From: Pseudoalteromonas sp. MMG007
Lineage (GTDB): Bacteria; Pseudomonadota; Gammaproteobacteria; Enterobacterales; Alteromonadaceae
NCBI RefSeq assembly: GCF_018100985.1
Contig: NZ_JAGJEI010000020.1
Coordinates: forward strand, 1-60,887
Length of the DNA: 60,887 bases
Reading direction: 5' to 3'
Made by a program: the position numbers and the translations under genes. Under the pieces are notes generated by a model. The model was not told the DNA's origin. It saw only the letters and a program-made list of their open reading frames with translations, and ran no database searches. Of this stretch, positions 9,094 through 18,739 are shown piece by piece (the stretch's first letter is position 1; every line of letters begins with the position of its first letter).

Positions 9094-11037
9094 TTAGATA
9101 TCTTTAGGTTTTTCTATGTAATAACCCTGAGCACCGTCTAAGCATAAGGTTTCTATTATGTGTTTTTCTTCTTGGCTTTCAACGCCTTCAGCAAAAACAC
9201 TCACTCCTATGCGGTGAGCTAAATCGACCATTAAGCGCATGAAGTATTGATTATTTTTATCATCTTCTAAGCCGCGAGTATAACTGGCATCCATTTTAAT
9301 AAAGTCAGGTTTTAAATCGCGGAAAAATTTAAACGATGTTAAACCAACACCAAAACGTTCAACTGTTACACGTGCACCCACACGATGCACCATATCAATA
9401 AAGCGCTTACTGGCTTTTATGTTTTGCTGCAGGCCAAATTCACTTACTTCGAACACTAATTTAGAGGCTATGTGTGTATCTTTTAATAAGCGGCGCTCTA
9501 GCCATATAACAAATTGGTCGTTATGCGCACTTGTGGCCGTAACGTTTAAACCGAAAAACTTTTCAGATAAGTTGCGGCTTTTTACTTTCTCAAGTGATGA
9601 GTCAATAATAAGGCGGTCAATATCTATGGCCATATCAAGCTTTTCAGCCATAGCTAAAAAAGAGGCCGTTGGTAGCACTTGGTTATCTTCGGTTTTAAAG
9701 CGTACTTGCACTTCGGCATACGCTTTAATACTTTTACCAAGTGGCATTATGTTTTGCATTACTAAATGCACGCGCTTAGATTCAATGACTTCGTTAATAA
9801 CCTTGCGCCAGTTTTGATTACCAAATCCTGCACTTACGTTATTTACTAAATCGCTTTCTCGTTGTACATGCCATGCGTTAACTTGTTTTGATTGCGCCAT
9901 ACTCATCGCGTTATCAACAACAGACAGCAATTCCCCTAACGGTTTACCTTTTTCGTATCCTACAATCCCCGTATTTGCTACTGAACTTAGTTCTTGGTTT
10001 TGTTGGTACTGTGTAAAGCGCGACTGTAAGTTTTCACCAAAGCGCTCAGCTTCTTTTAAAGGCGTGTGGGGTAGTACAACAGCAAAGTCAGAGCTGTTTA
10101 ATCTAAATATTTGGCTGCCAGTGTAGGTACCACTTATGTGTTTAATTATATCAGCAACACCTTTTACGTATTCATCACCTTTTTGGTAGCCACGACTTTG
10201 GTTTATTGCTTGTAATTCACTACAGCGGATCATGGCTAGAGAACCAAAGGTACTTTGCTCGCTGTTTTCTATGTTTTTCTCGTAGTACTCAACAAACATA
10301 TTTCTATTACCTAGGGCGGTAATTATATCTTTGTATGCTTCATGTTTAATAGTCATTGCGGCGCTTTGCATGTCTTCGCTTTTGGTTTTTAAAAAGTGCG
10401 ATAAGCGATTAAAGCTAGGGACTAAGTCTTTGCCTAATTTTTTAAGTCTTGAGCTATCAAGTGCAGTATCTAGATTTTCGTCTACCTGATCTTGATTTAT
10501 GTATATATCAATAATGTCTGAAACAGTGGTACTAATACTTTTATTTAACTGATAAAAAATCGATTGCATTAAAATAATTGGAATAATTACTAAAATTGCA
10601 GAAATGGCAATCACAATAAATAAGGAAATTTGTAGTTGCTCAGCTAAGTGTTGAATATTAAGTGTAAACTCAACTTTTATATCGGCTGCATCGTTTACCG
10701 CAAACTGGGGGCGAACAGAGTTAAAGCTAGATTGAACAAACCCAGCAAACATAGGTAAGTGAGTAGGGGAGTTTATGCTAAATATCTCAGCACCTTGGTA
10801 GTCTCTTAATGTAAAGCTTGAAAAGGTATTACCATCTGCGATTGATTGTTTTAGATTTTGGGCAGAGGTATTGTCTAGAGTAAGGCCATTAATATACTTA
10901 GTTACAGTAATTTGTGCAGCCTTTTGAGCATCACTTACTGCATTGTCAAAACTTACAGATATGAGGTAGCTTCCTGCTGCAACACACAATAGCCATGAGA
11001 TTATTTGTATAAAAATAAGTTTTTTAAATCCAGCCAT
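9094..11037 (-). CDS. Membrane protein with degenerate GGDEF and EAL domains (CsrD/LapD-like)
   Basis: A 647-residue protein with an N-terminal membrane helix (about 5-27), a periplasmic region of about 110 residues, a second helix (about 137-160), then a linker, a GGDEF-like domain (about 235-395) and an EAL-like domain (about 405-645). The cyclase site is NSSDF at 314-318 instead of GGDEF. In the EAL domain the signature is AEVQVRF (441-447), and the DDFG metal-binding motif is replaced by VERFG, although Glu in FAEGVE and Lys in FIKMD remain. Both activities are therefore probably lost, as in CsrD (an RNA-decay regulator with an xxSDF site) and LapD (a c-di-GMP receptor of nearly the same length). 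The site resembles CsrD; the layout fits either. No lapG-like gene is next to it. Confidence 0.8.
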   Translation of the reverse strand: MAGFKKLIFIQIISWLLCVAAGSYLISVSFDNAVSDAQKAAQITVTKYINGLTLDNTSAQNLKQSIADGNTFSSFTLRDYQGAEIFSINSPTHLPMFAGFVQSSFNSVRPQFAVNDAADIKVEFTLNIQHLAEQLQISLFIVIAISAILVIIPIILMQSIFYQLNKSISTTVSDIIDIYINQDQVDENLDTALDSSRLKKLGKDLVPSFNRLSHFLKTKSEDMQSAAMTIKHEAYKDIITALGNRNMFVEYYEKNIENSEQSTFGSLAMIRCSELQAINQSRGYQKGDEYVKGVADIIKHISGTYTGSQIFRLNSSDFAVVLPHTPLKEAERFGENLQSRFTQYQQNQELSSVANTGIVGYEKGKPLGELLSVVDNAMSMAQSKQVNAWHVQRESDLVNNVSAGFGNQNWRKVINEVIESKRVHLVMQNIMPLGKSIKAYAEVQVRFKTEDNQVLPTASFLAMAEKLDMAIDIDRLIIDSSLEKVKSRNLSEKFFGLNVTATSAHNDQFVIWLERRLLKDTHIASKLVFEVSEFGLQQNIKASKRFIDMVHRVGARVTVERFGVGLTSFKFFRDLKPDFIKMDASYTRGLEDDKNNQYFMRLMVDLAHRIGVSVFAEGVESQEEKHIIETLCLDGAQGYYIEKPKDI

Positions 11038-11186
11038 GTTTTCAGTCTTTTAACAATTCAAAAGGGAAGGAATCAAGTCCTTGATTAATAAACTAAGTTA
11101 CAGCGCATCAAAAACTCAATTAATGCTTTAGTTATAACCAGAAGAGTAGAGGAATTAAGCTTAGATGTCTATGAAATTATTAGAAT

Positions 11187-11263
11187 TGGCTCCCCCTCCC
11201 CGACTCGAACGGGGGACCTGCGGATTAACAGTCCGTCGCTCTAACCAACTGAGCTAAGGGGGA
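11187..11263 (-). tRNA. tRNA-Asn (GTT), copy 4 of the array
   Basis: The minus strand folds as a complete 77-nt tRNA: acceptor TCCCCCT/AGGGGGA, D arm GCTC/GAGC, anticodon stem ACGGA/TCCGC-type with loop CTGTTAA, T arm CCCCG/CGGGG around TTCGAGT, discriminator G and an encoded CCA. The anticodon GTT reads Asn codons. It is the last copy in the direction of transcription. Confidence 0.96.
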
Positions 11264-11290
11264 ACTAAAAATAGTGATATTATGATGATT

Positions 11291-11367
11291 TGGCTCCCCC
11301 TCCCCGACTCGAACGGGGGACCTGCGGATTAACAGTCCGTCGCTCTAACCAACTGAGCTAAGGGGGA
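11291..11367 (-). tRNA. tRNA-Asn (GTT), copy 3 of the array
   Basis: Identical in sequence to the neighbouring copies, with all stems intact, anticodon GTT and encoded CCA. Separated from the next copy downstream by 27 nt. Confidence 0.96.
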
Positions 11368-11388
11368 ACTACATCATATACATAAACT

Positions 11389-11465
11389 TGGCTCCCCCTC
11401 CCCGACTCGAACGGGGGACCTGCGGATTAACAGTCCGTCGCTCTAACCAACTGAGCTAAGGGGGA
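11389..11465 (-). tRNA. tRNA-Asn (GTT), copy 2 of the array
   Basis: Identical in sequence to the other three copies, intact cloverleaf with anticodon GTT and encoded CCA. Spacers on both sides are 21 nt and AT-rich. Confidence 0.96.
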
Positions 11466-11486
11466 ATCGTTTATGGTTGAAAAACT

Positions 11487-11563
11487 TGGCTCCCCCTCCC
11501 CGACTCGAACGGGGGACCTGCGGATTAACAGTCCGTCGCTCTAACCAACTGAGCTAAGGGGGA
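11487..11563 (-). tRNA. tRNA-Asn (GTT), first copy of the array
   Basis: Promoter-proximal copy of four identical tRNA-Asn genes, with anticodon GTT and encoded CCA. It begins about 26 nt after the -10 box of a strong promoter, so the four are most likely one transcript cut into single tRNAs. Confidence 0.96.
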
Positions 11564-11589
11564 AGCGTCTTGCCTTTCAACGGGGCGAA

Positions 11590-11618
11590 ATATTAATGAT
11601 GGAGCTGCAAAGTGTCAA
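11590..11618 (-). promoter_or_regulatory. Strong promoter of the tRNA-Asn array
   Basis: On the minus strand a perfect TTGACA (11613-11618) and TAATAT (11590-11595) are separated by 17 bp. The bases just after the -10 are GC-rich (TTCGCCCCG), the discriminator type found at stable-RNA promoters under growth-rate and ppGpp control. Regulation is inferred from that pattern. Confidence 0.85.
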
Positions 11619-12187
11619 CATATAAAAGTCATAAATTTAAAAAAGAGGTTTTTTCGTTGTTTTTATGTTCGATCTGCGTGTTTTATAGCTCTATTAAAGT
11701 GATTTTTAAAAAAAATTAATAAGATCATCACGCATTTTATCGAAGCTTTAGGTTTTTAATTTATTAGATTGGTTAAATTAAACACGTTATTAAAGTGGCT
11801 CGTTATTAAAAAGGTGCCCAAAAACATAAAAAAGCCATTTTTGTAATGAGGTATTTTTTTCTGTTATTTGCATCCGTAGTTTTATTTTTTACAAATATAC
11901 CTATAACCATGCGCTTTAAAATATTTTTACTACTAAGTGATAGAGTGGTTAGATTATTTTTAATAGAGCAATTAATGTACCCGTTCAAAAATAGCACAAT
12001 CAATAACTTGGCTTAATTATGACCGTATTCTGACTTAGTCGAGTATAAATCTACCAAGATTAAAAAATAGTAAAAGGTTGTTTTTAGCTGAGACTATAAA
12101 AATGCTACAAAATAGGGTAACTACAGACTACGTGAGGTAATTAAAAACCGTAGCCCCCTCTAAGCCTTTATAAATGCGGGGTTGAAT

Positions 12188-12216
12188 GAGTTATCCACGG
12201 TTTCTGTGGATAACTC
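12188..12216. repeat. Perfect 11-bp inverted repeat of DnaA-box-like sequence
   Basis: GAGTTATCCAC (12188-12198) and GTGGATAACTC (12206-12216) are perfect inverted copies around GGTTTCT. On the minus strand the right arm reads TTATCCACA, the DnaA-box consensus; the left arm on the plus strand reads TTATCCACG, one base off. No T-tract follows, so it is not a typical terminator. Confidence 0.7.
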
Positions 12217-12381
12217 TGTTTATGAAACTTTAAGAACATCAGCGGCACCAATGTTTTAGGGCACTACAACGATTTCAAGCTTTTAAATCATTATTTTTTA
12301 TTAATTAAAAAACAAATACTTATGTTTTAGTAAGTTAATGTTGCAACTTACGCGATGAGATATTTAGTAATAATATAGTAA

Positions 12382-12410
12382 CCTGATGGTTTGTGTAAAA
12401 AACCACCAGG
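12382..12410. repeat. Imperfect hairpin upstream of MATE gene
   Basis: CCTGATGGTTT (12382-12392) pairs with AAACCACCAGG (12400-12410) with one mismatch and a 7-nt loop. There is no following T-tract. Its role is unknown. Confidence 0.5.
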
Positions 12411-12436
12411 TACTGCGTAGGGTTTGTAATAAAAGT

Positions 12437-12523
12437 TGCAAAAATGTGTGTTAATTGTTTTTTAGTGCCTTAAGGCTCTATTTTTACAAGAAGATGCAAA
12501 AATGCGCCTTTACTATTTTTTAG
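12437..12523. repeat. Imperfect 29-bp direct repeat pair
   Basis: Two segments starting TGCAAAAATG and ending TTTTTTAG (12437-12465 and 12495-12523) match at 23 of 29 positions. They lie about 105 to 190 bp upstream of the MATE start. A duplicated control site is possible but unproven. Confidence 0.4.
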
Positions 12524-12628
12524 AATGTTTAGTTTTTACATTAAGATAATTGTATTGATAAATCCGTGGCTTGAAGTGCCTTGATGCTTTAAAATGTTCA
12601 GCTCAGTAAAAAGAGGCTTATTTATTCC

Positions 12629-14008
12629 ATGCGTGCTATTTCAAAAACTCCGACTCGCCCAGATTTACTAAACGATCCTATATTGCCTACATTAAAAACA
12701 ATGACCATCCCGATGATATTCGGCATGATCACGTTAATGATGTTTAATATTGTAGATACTTTTTTTATAAGTTTATTAGGCACAGAGCCATTGGCTGCCG
12801 TAAGTTTTACCTTTCCTGTTACCTTTACAGTAATAAGTTTAGCGATAGGCTTAGGCATTGGTACGTCGGCTGTAATAGCAAAAGCCCTGGGTAGTAATAA
12901 AATAGATGAAGCACGTTTTGATGCCAGTGTGTCTTTAATGGTAGGTGTGGTGCTGGTTATTGTGCTCTCGTTTATTGGTTTTACTTTAATTGACCCAATA
13001 TTTACCTTACTTGGTGCTGGCTCGCAGGTACTGCCGCTTATTCATGAGTACATGAATATTTGGTTTATAGGTAGTGTATTTTTAATTACCCCAATGATTG
13101 GTAACTCAGTGTTACGTGCCAGTGGCGATACAAAAACACCGAGTATTGTAATGGGTGGAGCAGGGCTTATAAATGCGGTACTTGACCCCATCCTTATATT
13201 TGGTTTTGGGCCTATTCCGGCACTGGGTATTGAAGGTGCGGCCATTGCAAGTGTGGTTGCATGGTCGGTGGCTGTGGTTATTATTTTATACATTTTAGCC
13301 ATTAATAAACGCTTGCTTAGCTTAAAAGCAGGCAACCAAACGGTTATTGGTGCTATTCGTAAAATTTTGAAAATAGGCTTACCGGCAGCGGGCGCCAATA
13401 TGCTAACACCCGTTGCAATGGCAGTGATGACCGCTATGGTTGCGCATCACGGACCAGAAGCCGTCGCTGCATTTGGAGTAGGGAGCAGAATAGAATCTAT
13501 CGCGAGTATATTGGTGCTTGCGCTATCTATGACATTACCGCCTTTTGTAAGTCAAAACTTTGGAGCAGGCAAATTGTGCCGCGTTAAAGAAGCCTACACA
13601 GGCACATTAAAATTTGTGATGCTATGGCAGTTTGCAATTTACGTATTATTAATTGTATTTTCAGGCGTTATAAGTCAGTTATTTGGTAAAGAACAAGCCG
13701 TTATAGATGTAATTAAACTATTTATTTATACAATCCCGCTAAGTTATGGCTTACAAGGGGTGATCATATTATCTAATTCATCGTTTAATGCATTACACAA
13801 ACCAATGAATGCGTTGGTACTAAGTGTCATTCGTTTATTTATATTTTATGTACCATTTGCTTATATGGGCAATGAAATAGCCGGTTTAATTGGGTTATTT
13901 ATTGGTGCTGCATTAGGTAATTTATTTACAGCAATGGTCGCGTATAAATGGTTTATGAAAGAACTAGAAACGCTGAGCGGCAAATCGTTACAGGAGTGCA
14001 ACAATTGA
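12629..14008 (+). CDS. MATE family multidrug/sodium efflux transporter
   Basis: A 459-residue inner-membrane protein with about twelve hydrophobic segments in two related halves, each about 210 residues, as expected of MATE antiporters that expel cationic drugs in exchange for Na+ or H+. The first helix block ([20 protein letters not shown]), [10 protein letters not shown] and [15 protein letters not shown] are family patterns. An AAAGAGG sequence lies about 13 nt upstream of the ATG. The final stop TGA overlaps the TTG start of uvrB, so expression of the two genes appears coupled. The substrate cannot be inferred. Confidence 0.9.
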   Translation: MRAISKTPTRPDLLNDPILPTLKTMTIPMIFGMITLMMFNIVDTFFISLLGTEPLAAVSFTFPVTFTVISLAIGLGIGTSAVIAKALGSNKIDEARFDASVSLMVGVVLVIVLSFIGFTLIDPIFTLLGAGSQVLPLIHEYMNIWFIGSVFLITPMIGNSVLRASGDTKTPSIVMGGAGLINAVLDPILIFGFGPIPALGIEGAAIASVVAWSVAVVIILYILAINKRLLSLKAGNQTVIGAIRKILKIGLPAAGANMLTPVAMAVMTAMVAHHGPEAVAAFGVGSRIESIASILVLALSMTLPPFVSQNFGAGKLCRVKEAYTGTLKFVMLWQFAIYVLLIVFSGVISQLFGKEQAVIDVIKLFIYTIPLSYGLQGVIILSNSSFNALHKPMNALVLSVIRLFIFYVPFAYMGNEIAGLIGLFIGAALGNLFTAMVAYKWFMKELETLSGKSLQECNN

Positions 14009-15999
14009 GCGATCATTTTCAACTAGTATCACAGTTTAAGCCCGCAGGTGATCAACCTACGGCTATCAAACAACTTGAAGAAGGTTTAGAAGCAGGGCTT
14101 GCGCATCAAACACTATTAGGCGCTACAGGTACTGGTAAAACGTTTACTATGGCCAATATTATTAGCGACTTAAATCGCCCAACAATAATAATGGCGCATA
14201 ACAAAACACTGGCTGCGCAGCTTTATGGAGAAATGAAAGAGTTTTTTCCTAATAATGCGGTTGAGTACTTTGTATCGTATTACGATTATTACCAGCCAGA
14301 GGCGTATGTTGTCTCAAGCGATACGTTTATAGAAAAAGATGCATCAATCAATGAGCACATAGAGCAAATGCGTTTAAGTGCTACTAAAGCACTGCTTGAA
14401 CGACGCGATACTATTATTGTTGCCTCGGTTTCGGCTATTTATGGCTTGGGCGATCCGCAGTCATACATGAAAATGATGCTTCTTTTAAAGGTGGGCGAAA
14501 AAGTAGACCAACGCGATATGCTCCGCCGCCTTGCAGAGATTCAGTATACTCGTAATGATATAGATTTTAGCCGTGGTACGTATCGCGTGCGCGGTGAAGT
14601 CGTTGATATATTCCCCGCTGAATCAGATACATTTGCAGTACGCGTAGAAATGTTTGATGACGAAGTAGAACGCCTAAGTATTTTTGACCCCCTTACTGGT
14701 GCAATTGAAAAACACATAGTACGCGCCACTATTTACCCTAAAACACACTACGTCACCCCGCGGGATAAAATTCTTGGCGCCATAGAAAAAATAAAAGAAG
14801 AGCTAAAAGAGCGCCGTGCACAGTTACTTAGTGTAAATAAATTAGTAGAGGAGCAGCGCGTAGCGCAGCGCACCCAATACGATATAGAAATGATGACCGA
14901 GCTTGGTTATTGCTCAGGTATAGAAAACTACAGCCGCTACTTATCAGGGCGCACACCGGGCGATCCGCCGCCAACACTACTTGATTACCTACCTGATGAT
15001 GCATTAATGATTATTGATGAATCACACGTTACCGTATCGCAAATTGGCGCCATGTATAAAGGCGATAGAAGCCGTAAAGAAAACCTCGTTGAATATGGCT
15101 TTAGAATGCCATCGGCTATGGATAACCGCCCACTAAGATTTGAAGAGTTTGAAGCCATAGCGCCGCAAACTATTTATGTATCGGCAACGCCTGGCGACTT
15201 TGAGCTTGAGCGCAGCGCAGGCGAAGTAGCAGAGCAAGTTATTCGTCCAACTGGATTGCTAGACCCATTAATAGAAGTACGCCCTGTAGGCGATCAGGTT
15301 GATGATTTACTCTCAGAAATATACACAAGTGTAGAAAAAGGCGAGCGCGTACTGGTAACAACATTAACCAAACGTATGTCTGAGGATTTAACCGACTATT
15401 TAAGCGAGCATAATGTAAAAGTACGTTACCTTCACTCTGACATAGACACCGTTGAGCGCGTAGAAATCATACGCGACTTACGAGCGGGTGTGTTTGATGT
15501 GTTAGTAGGTATTAACTTATTACGAGAAGGCCTAGATATGCCAGAAGTGGCCTTAGTTGCCATACTTGATGCAGATAAAGAAGGCTTTTTACGCTCAGCA
15601 CGCTCACTTATCCAAACTATTGGCCGTGCTGCACGTCACTTAGATGGCCGTGCTATTTTATATGGCGATAAAGTGACTAAATCAATGGCCAAAGCGATAG
15701 AAGAAACCGAGCGTAGACGCGAAATACAACACGCTTACAACATTGAGCACGGAATTGAGCCACAAGCACTTATTAAAAAAATCACCGACATTATGGATGT
15801 TGGTGAAGAAGCAGAGCCTAAAGACAACCTTAAACTAATTCGTAAAGAGTCTAAAAAGGTACTTAGCGCGAAAGAAATTGCCGTACAAATTAAGCAGCTT
15901 GAAACCAAAATGCATGCGTACGCAAGCGATTTAGAATTTGAAAAAGCGGGCTCAGTTCGCGATGAAATACACGAACTACAACAACAGTTGATTAATTAA
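14005..15999 (+). CDS. uvrB: UvrABC excinuclease subunit B
   Basis: A 664-residue helicase-like subunit of nucleotide excision repair. It has Walker A GATGTGKT at 39-46, the beta-hairpin region around [14 protein letters not shown] that clamps damaged DNA, the DESH motif (IIDESHVT), helicase motifs around [11 protein letters not shown] and [17 protein letters not shown], and a C-terminal UVR domain for UvrC contact. I place the start at TTG 14005: the protein then begins [18 protein letters not shown], which aligns with E. coli UvrB, and AGGAG lies 8 nt upstream. An earlier in-frame ATG at 13948 would add 19 residues encoded inside the MATE gene. The TTGA overlap with the MATE stop is unusual for a DNA-repair gene usually under its own promoter. 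Confidence 0.97.
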   Translation: MSDHFQLVSQFKPAGDQPTAIKQLEEGLEAGLAHQTLLGATGTGKTFTMANIISDLNRPTIIMAHNKTLAAQLYGEMKEFFPNNAVEYFVSYYDYYQPEAYVVSSDTFIEKDASINEHIEQMRLSATKALLERRDTIIVASVSAIYGLGDPQSYMKMMLLLKVGEKVDQRDMLRRLAEIQYTRNDIDFSRGTYRVRGEVVDIFPAESDTFAVRVEMFDDEVERLSIFDPLTGAIEKHIVRATIYPKTHYVTPRDKILGAIEKIKEELKERRAQLLSVNKLVEEQRVAQRTQYDIEMMTELGYCSGIENYSRYLSGRTPGDPPPTLLDYLPDDALMIIDESHVTVSQIGAMYKGDRSRKENLVEYGFRMPSAMDNRPLRFEEFEAIAPQTIYVSATPGDFELERSAGEVAEQVIRPTGLLDPLIEVRPVGDQVDDLLSEIYTSVEKGERVLVTTLTKRMSEDLTDYLSEHNVKVRYLHSDIDTVERVEIIRDLRAGVFDVLVGINLLREGLDMPEVALVAILDADKEGFLRSARSLIQTIGRAARHLDGRAILYGDKVTKSMAKAIEETERRREIQHAYNIEHGIEPQALIKKITDIMDVGEEAEPKDNLKLIRKESKKVLSAKEIAVQIKQLETKMHAYASDLEFEKAGSVRDEIHELQQQLIN

Positions 16000-16001
16000 A
16001 A

Positions 16002-16940
16002 ATGACAGCAAACTTTACTCCCCTAATCACCGCACTTGAAGATGCGCCTATTGTAAACAACGAACTGTGTCGTATTTTTCACGGGCGAGGGCACAGCGTA
16101 GAAGCGCTAAGCCATATTAATTTAGACTTTTACCCGCCTAGTTTATTTTTAGTATCGTACGACGAAGTTGATGAGCAAACATTAAACCAGCTTACCAATA
16201 CACTCTGGCAGTGGGCACAGCAGCATCAACCTGAACTTATTACATCGCTTGTATATCAACAGCGTGCTGGCGTGCAAAGCCAAAATACGGTGATTTTTGG
16301 GCAATTGCCTAATCAGCATGTTGTAAGTGAAAATGGCATTAAGTTTTTAGTTGATTTACAAAGCCGTCAAAATACCGGGATATTTCCTGACATGCGCAGC
16401 GGCCGTGAATTTGTTGCTGCCAATAGTAAGCATGCAAAAGTACTTAATTTGTTTTCGTATACATGCGGGTTTTCGCTTGCGGCTATGCAAGGCGGCGCTG
16501 ATCACGTGATGAACATGGATATGAGCAAAGGCGTACTTAAAGTAGGTAAGCAAAACCATCAGTTAAATGGTTTTGAGCGCGGCGTTAGTTTTTTACCTCA
16601 TGATATTTTAAAATCTTTTGGTAAATTAAAAAAAGCAGCCCCGTTTGATTTAATTATTGTTGATCCGCCAAGCTTTCAAAAAGGCAGCTTTATTCTTACC
16701 AAAGATTATCAAAAAGTATTGCGTAGATTACCTGAGCTACTTAGCGATACAACTCAACTTTTATTGTGCGCTAACAGCCCAGAGCTTAGCGAAGAAGACT
16801 TTAAAGCATTAATAAATGAGCACACTCAAGGCGCATTAGAGTTTGTAGAACGCCTTGCCCCCACAGCACGCTTTATTGAAGTTGATAGCAACAAAAGCTT
16901 AAAAGCACTGATATACAAATCGTCACAATCAGCTGATTAA
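16002..16940 (+). CDS. Class I SAM-dependent methyltransferase (RlmI/RlmL-like)
   Basis: A 312-residue Rossmann-fold methyltransferase. The conserved core starts at about residue 118 with RQNTGIFPDMRSGREFV, followed by LNLFSYTCGFSLAA for SAM binding and IIVDPPSFQKGSF (about 220-232), the motif of enzymes that methylate RNA bases such as RlmI and the RlmK part of RlmL. It lacks the N-terminal PUA domain of RlmI, having instead about 110 residues I do not recognise. It starts two bases after uvrB and is directly followed by trmK, so the three are co-transcribed. Substrate is unknown; an rRNA base is likely by family. Confidence 0.8.
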   Translation: MTANFTPLITALEDAPIVNNELCRIFHGRGHSVEALSHINLDFYPPSLFLVSYDEVDEQTLNQLTNTLWQWAQQHQPELITSLVYQQRAGVQSQNTVIFGQLPNQHVVSENGIKFLVDLQSRQNTGIFPDMRSGREFVAANSKHAKVLNLFSYTCGFSLAAMQGGADHVMNMDMSKGVLKVGKQNHQLNGFERGVSFLPHDILKSFGKLKKAAPFDLIIVDPPSFQKGSFILTKDYQKVLRRLPELLSDTTQLLLCANSPELSEEDFKALINEHTQGALEFVERLAPTARFIEVDSNKSLKALIYKSSQSAD

Positions 16941-17621
16941 ATGAAGCTTAGCAAACGCCTAACAGCCATTGATACACTAATTTCGCAGCATCACGATATT
17001 ATTTGGGATTGTTGCTGCGATCATGGTTATTTAGGGATGGCGTTATTAAAACGTGCAGCGGCAAAACAAGTCATATTTGTTGATATAGTCGCCACTGTAA
17101 TGGACGATTTAAGTGCGCAATTATCATCTATTAATAAATTACAAAAAACCTGTGATAAAAAACCGCAGTGGCAGGTCTTATGTCAGGATGTAGGCAAAAT
17201 TGAAATTCCCAAAAATAAAAGCCAAGTAGTTGTAATAGCAGGTGTTGGCGGTGAGTTGTTATTACGTTTAATGCAGCAAATTATTGCTAATAATGCGTTA
17301 GGTAATCTTGAGCATGTGCGCTTTATTTTATGCCCTGTGCATCACACTTATAAGTTGCGAGTGGGTTTAAAAGCACTTGAATTAGGCCTTATAAGTGAGC
17401 AAATAGTTAACGATAATAAGCGCTTTTACGAGGTTATTGAAGTGAGCGTTAATAGCCATAACGAAATTAGCAATACAGGGCAAAGTATGTGGCAACTTAA
17501 TCATGCACATCACCAAGCCTACAAGCAGCAACTAATAAATCATTATAATAAAATGCTTAATAAAGATGCAGTTTATTATCAAAAAGTTATAACAGACTAT
17601 CAAAGGCTCAGTGATAGTTAA
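16941..17621 (+). CDS. trmK: tRNA (adenine-N1)-methyltransferase, TrmK family
   Basis: A 226-residue methyltransferase of the family that makes 1-methyladenosine at tRNA position 22. The N-terminus LSKRLTAIDTLI and the SAM-binding motif IIWDCCCDHGYLG are distinctive, as is VVIAGVGGELLLRLM further on. The C-terminal helical part (about 165-226) is typical in length. It begins immediately after the stop of the preceding methyltransferase (TAAATG). Few gammaproteobacterial members have been studied, so the exact target is inferred from Gram-positive homologues. Confidence 0.82.
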   Translation: MKLSKRLTAIDTLISQHHDIIWDCCCDHGYLGMALLKRAAAKQVIFVDIVATVMDDLSAQLSSINKLQKTCDKKPQWQVLCQDVGKIEIPKNKSQVVVIAGVGGELLLRLMQQIIANNALGNLEHVRFILCPVHHTYKLRVGLKALELGLISEQIVNDNKRFYEVIEVSVNSHNEISNTGQSMWQLNHAHHQAYKQQLINHYNKMLNKDAVYYQKVITDYQRLSDS

Positions 17622-17722
17622 AAAAGCCTTAAAGTGGGGCGTACATGTGATCTAATTACGACATTGACGACGTAATATGTTCATAGTTTATATCGCAATG
17701 CGCGAGTTTATTTGGTTTATTT

Positions 17723-18739
17723 ATGTCAGATAAAAAGAGTCACATGAATCACTTACTCAGTGATGAGCAAAAATGGCAACACAGTTACGAGCAACCTATT
17801 TCATATGCTCCTTTAGTGCAATTAGCTAATAGTAATTGGGTAGTCCCCCAGCATTTTTTACGCTACAAGCATACGCTTAAAAGCGTTAACGAAGTACTCG
17901 AAAGCATTGATTTTTCGGCTCACTTTAGAGTGCTTGCTGCACAAAAAGACGAACAAATTTATTTGCAAGTAGCAGTGCTAAGCCCTGACAATTACAAAAC
18001 AAGTAGCTACCCAGGCGATAGTAAATCTAAAAAACTATTATTTGGTAGGCGCTGGCTTGTTGAGGAAAATTTACCTACTTCTGAGCTAATACAAACTGCT
18101 TTTTTAGCGCTTAAAATAGCGCGTGAGCACGAAGTAAGAGAGCTTTTTCAGTTAACGCAACACCATGCAACGAGTACACCATTTAATAATCATCATGACT
18201 TACCTGTTATGGCGCAAAATCCAGAGCTGGTTAAAGGAAGCTGTTCAAACACATCAATTAATGAGTTACTAAAGCGTATTGTGTTTGCAGGTGCAAACGT
18301 TACATTACAAAGCCATCAGCAAATAACAGGGCAACACTTATACACCGTTGAACTGTTATGTAACGACTGCCAATTAAGCGAATTTAATAACAAGACTATT
18401 TCGTTTTTAACGCCTGACTCGTCAACTAATAGCTTTTTACATGGGTTTATTGCAGCCCTTGTTGCGACAAGCAATGAATACGTAAACGAGCAATTTAAGT
18501 ACAAAGGATTCGCACGATTTAGCAAACATGTAAATGTTGAGCAAATAGGGGAGCTTAGTATTGCTATGCGCTCGCCGAAGACCGTTGCACTGTGTTCGAT
18601 GGGTAAGCAACATGCTAATCAGTTAAACTTTGAAATAGATAGCTCTCGTGCGCCACAGGGCTGCGGGCAAGCTATAGACGGCTTTTTAGCTGCTCATGGT
18701 ATAGAGCAGCCAGAAAACGCCCATTTATATAGTTTTTAA
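17723..18739 (+). CDS. Hypothetical protein, 338 residues
   Basis: I do not recognise a family. The protein is soluble, without signal peptide or membrane segment. Visible features are a LLFGRRWLVEENLPT segment, an EHEVRELF stretch and a C-terminal part with GCGQAIDGFLAAHG. The composition and codon use resemble neighbours, so it looks like a native gene. The start may be the ATG at 17723 or the ATG at 17744, which has AAAGAG a few bases upstream. It lies about 100 nt after trmK and overlaps the convergent PspB-like gene tail-to-tail by four bases. Confidence 0.6.
   Translation: MSDKKSHMNHLLSDEQKWQHSYEQPISYAPLVQLANSNWVVPQHFLRYKHTLKSVNEVLESIDFSAHFRVLAAQKDEQIYLQVAVLSPDNYKTSSYPGDSKSKKLLFGRRWLVEENLPTSELIQTAFLALKIAREHEVRELFQLTQHHATSTPFNNHHDLPVMAQNPELVKGSCSNTSINELLKRIVFAGANVTLQSHQQITGQHLYTVELLCNDCQLSEFNNKTISFLTPDSSTNSFLHGFIAALVATSNEYVNEQFKYKGFARFSKHVNVEQIGELSIAMRSPKTVALCSMGKQHANQLNFEIDSSRAPQGCGQAIDGFLAAHGIEQPENAHLYSF

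Larger units (their letters stand above)
11619..12628. other. About 1 kb without a gene between tRNA array and MATE gene
   Basis: Very AT-rich DNA with no credible protein-coding frame; one 65-codon frame on the minus strand (11806-12003) lacks a ribosome binding site and familiar composition. It holds a DnaA-box-like palindrome (12188-12216), a second hairpin (12382-12410) and a 29-bp imperfect direct repeat (12437-12465 and 12495-12523). No tRNA-fragment repeat that would mark an integration site was found. Confidence 0.5.

Noticed and set aside
11187..11563. CRISPR-like look of the evenly spaced repeats
   Set aside because: The repeats fold as complete tRNA-Asn genes with encoded CCA.
11806..12003. 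65-codon minus-strand frame in the gene-free region
   Set aside because: AT-rich, rich in Ile/Asn/Lys, no ribosome binding site and no recognisable motif.
12188..12216. Chromosomal replication origin
   Set aside because: Only two DnaA-like boxes, few GATC sites, and no dnaA, gidA or parAB genes nearby.
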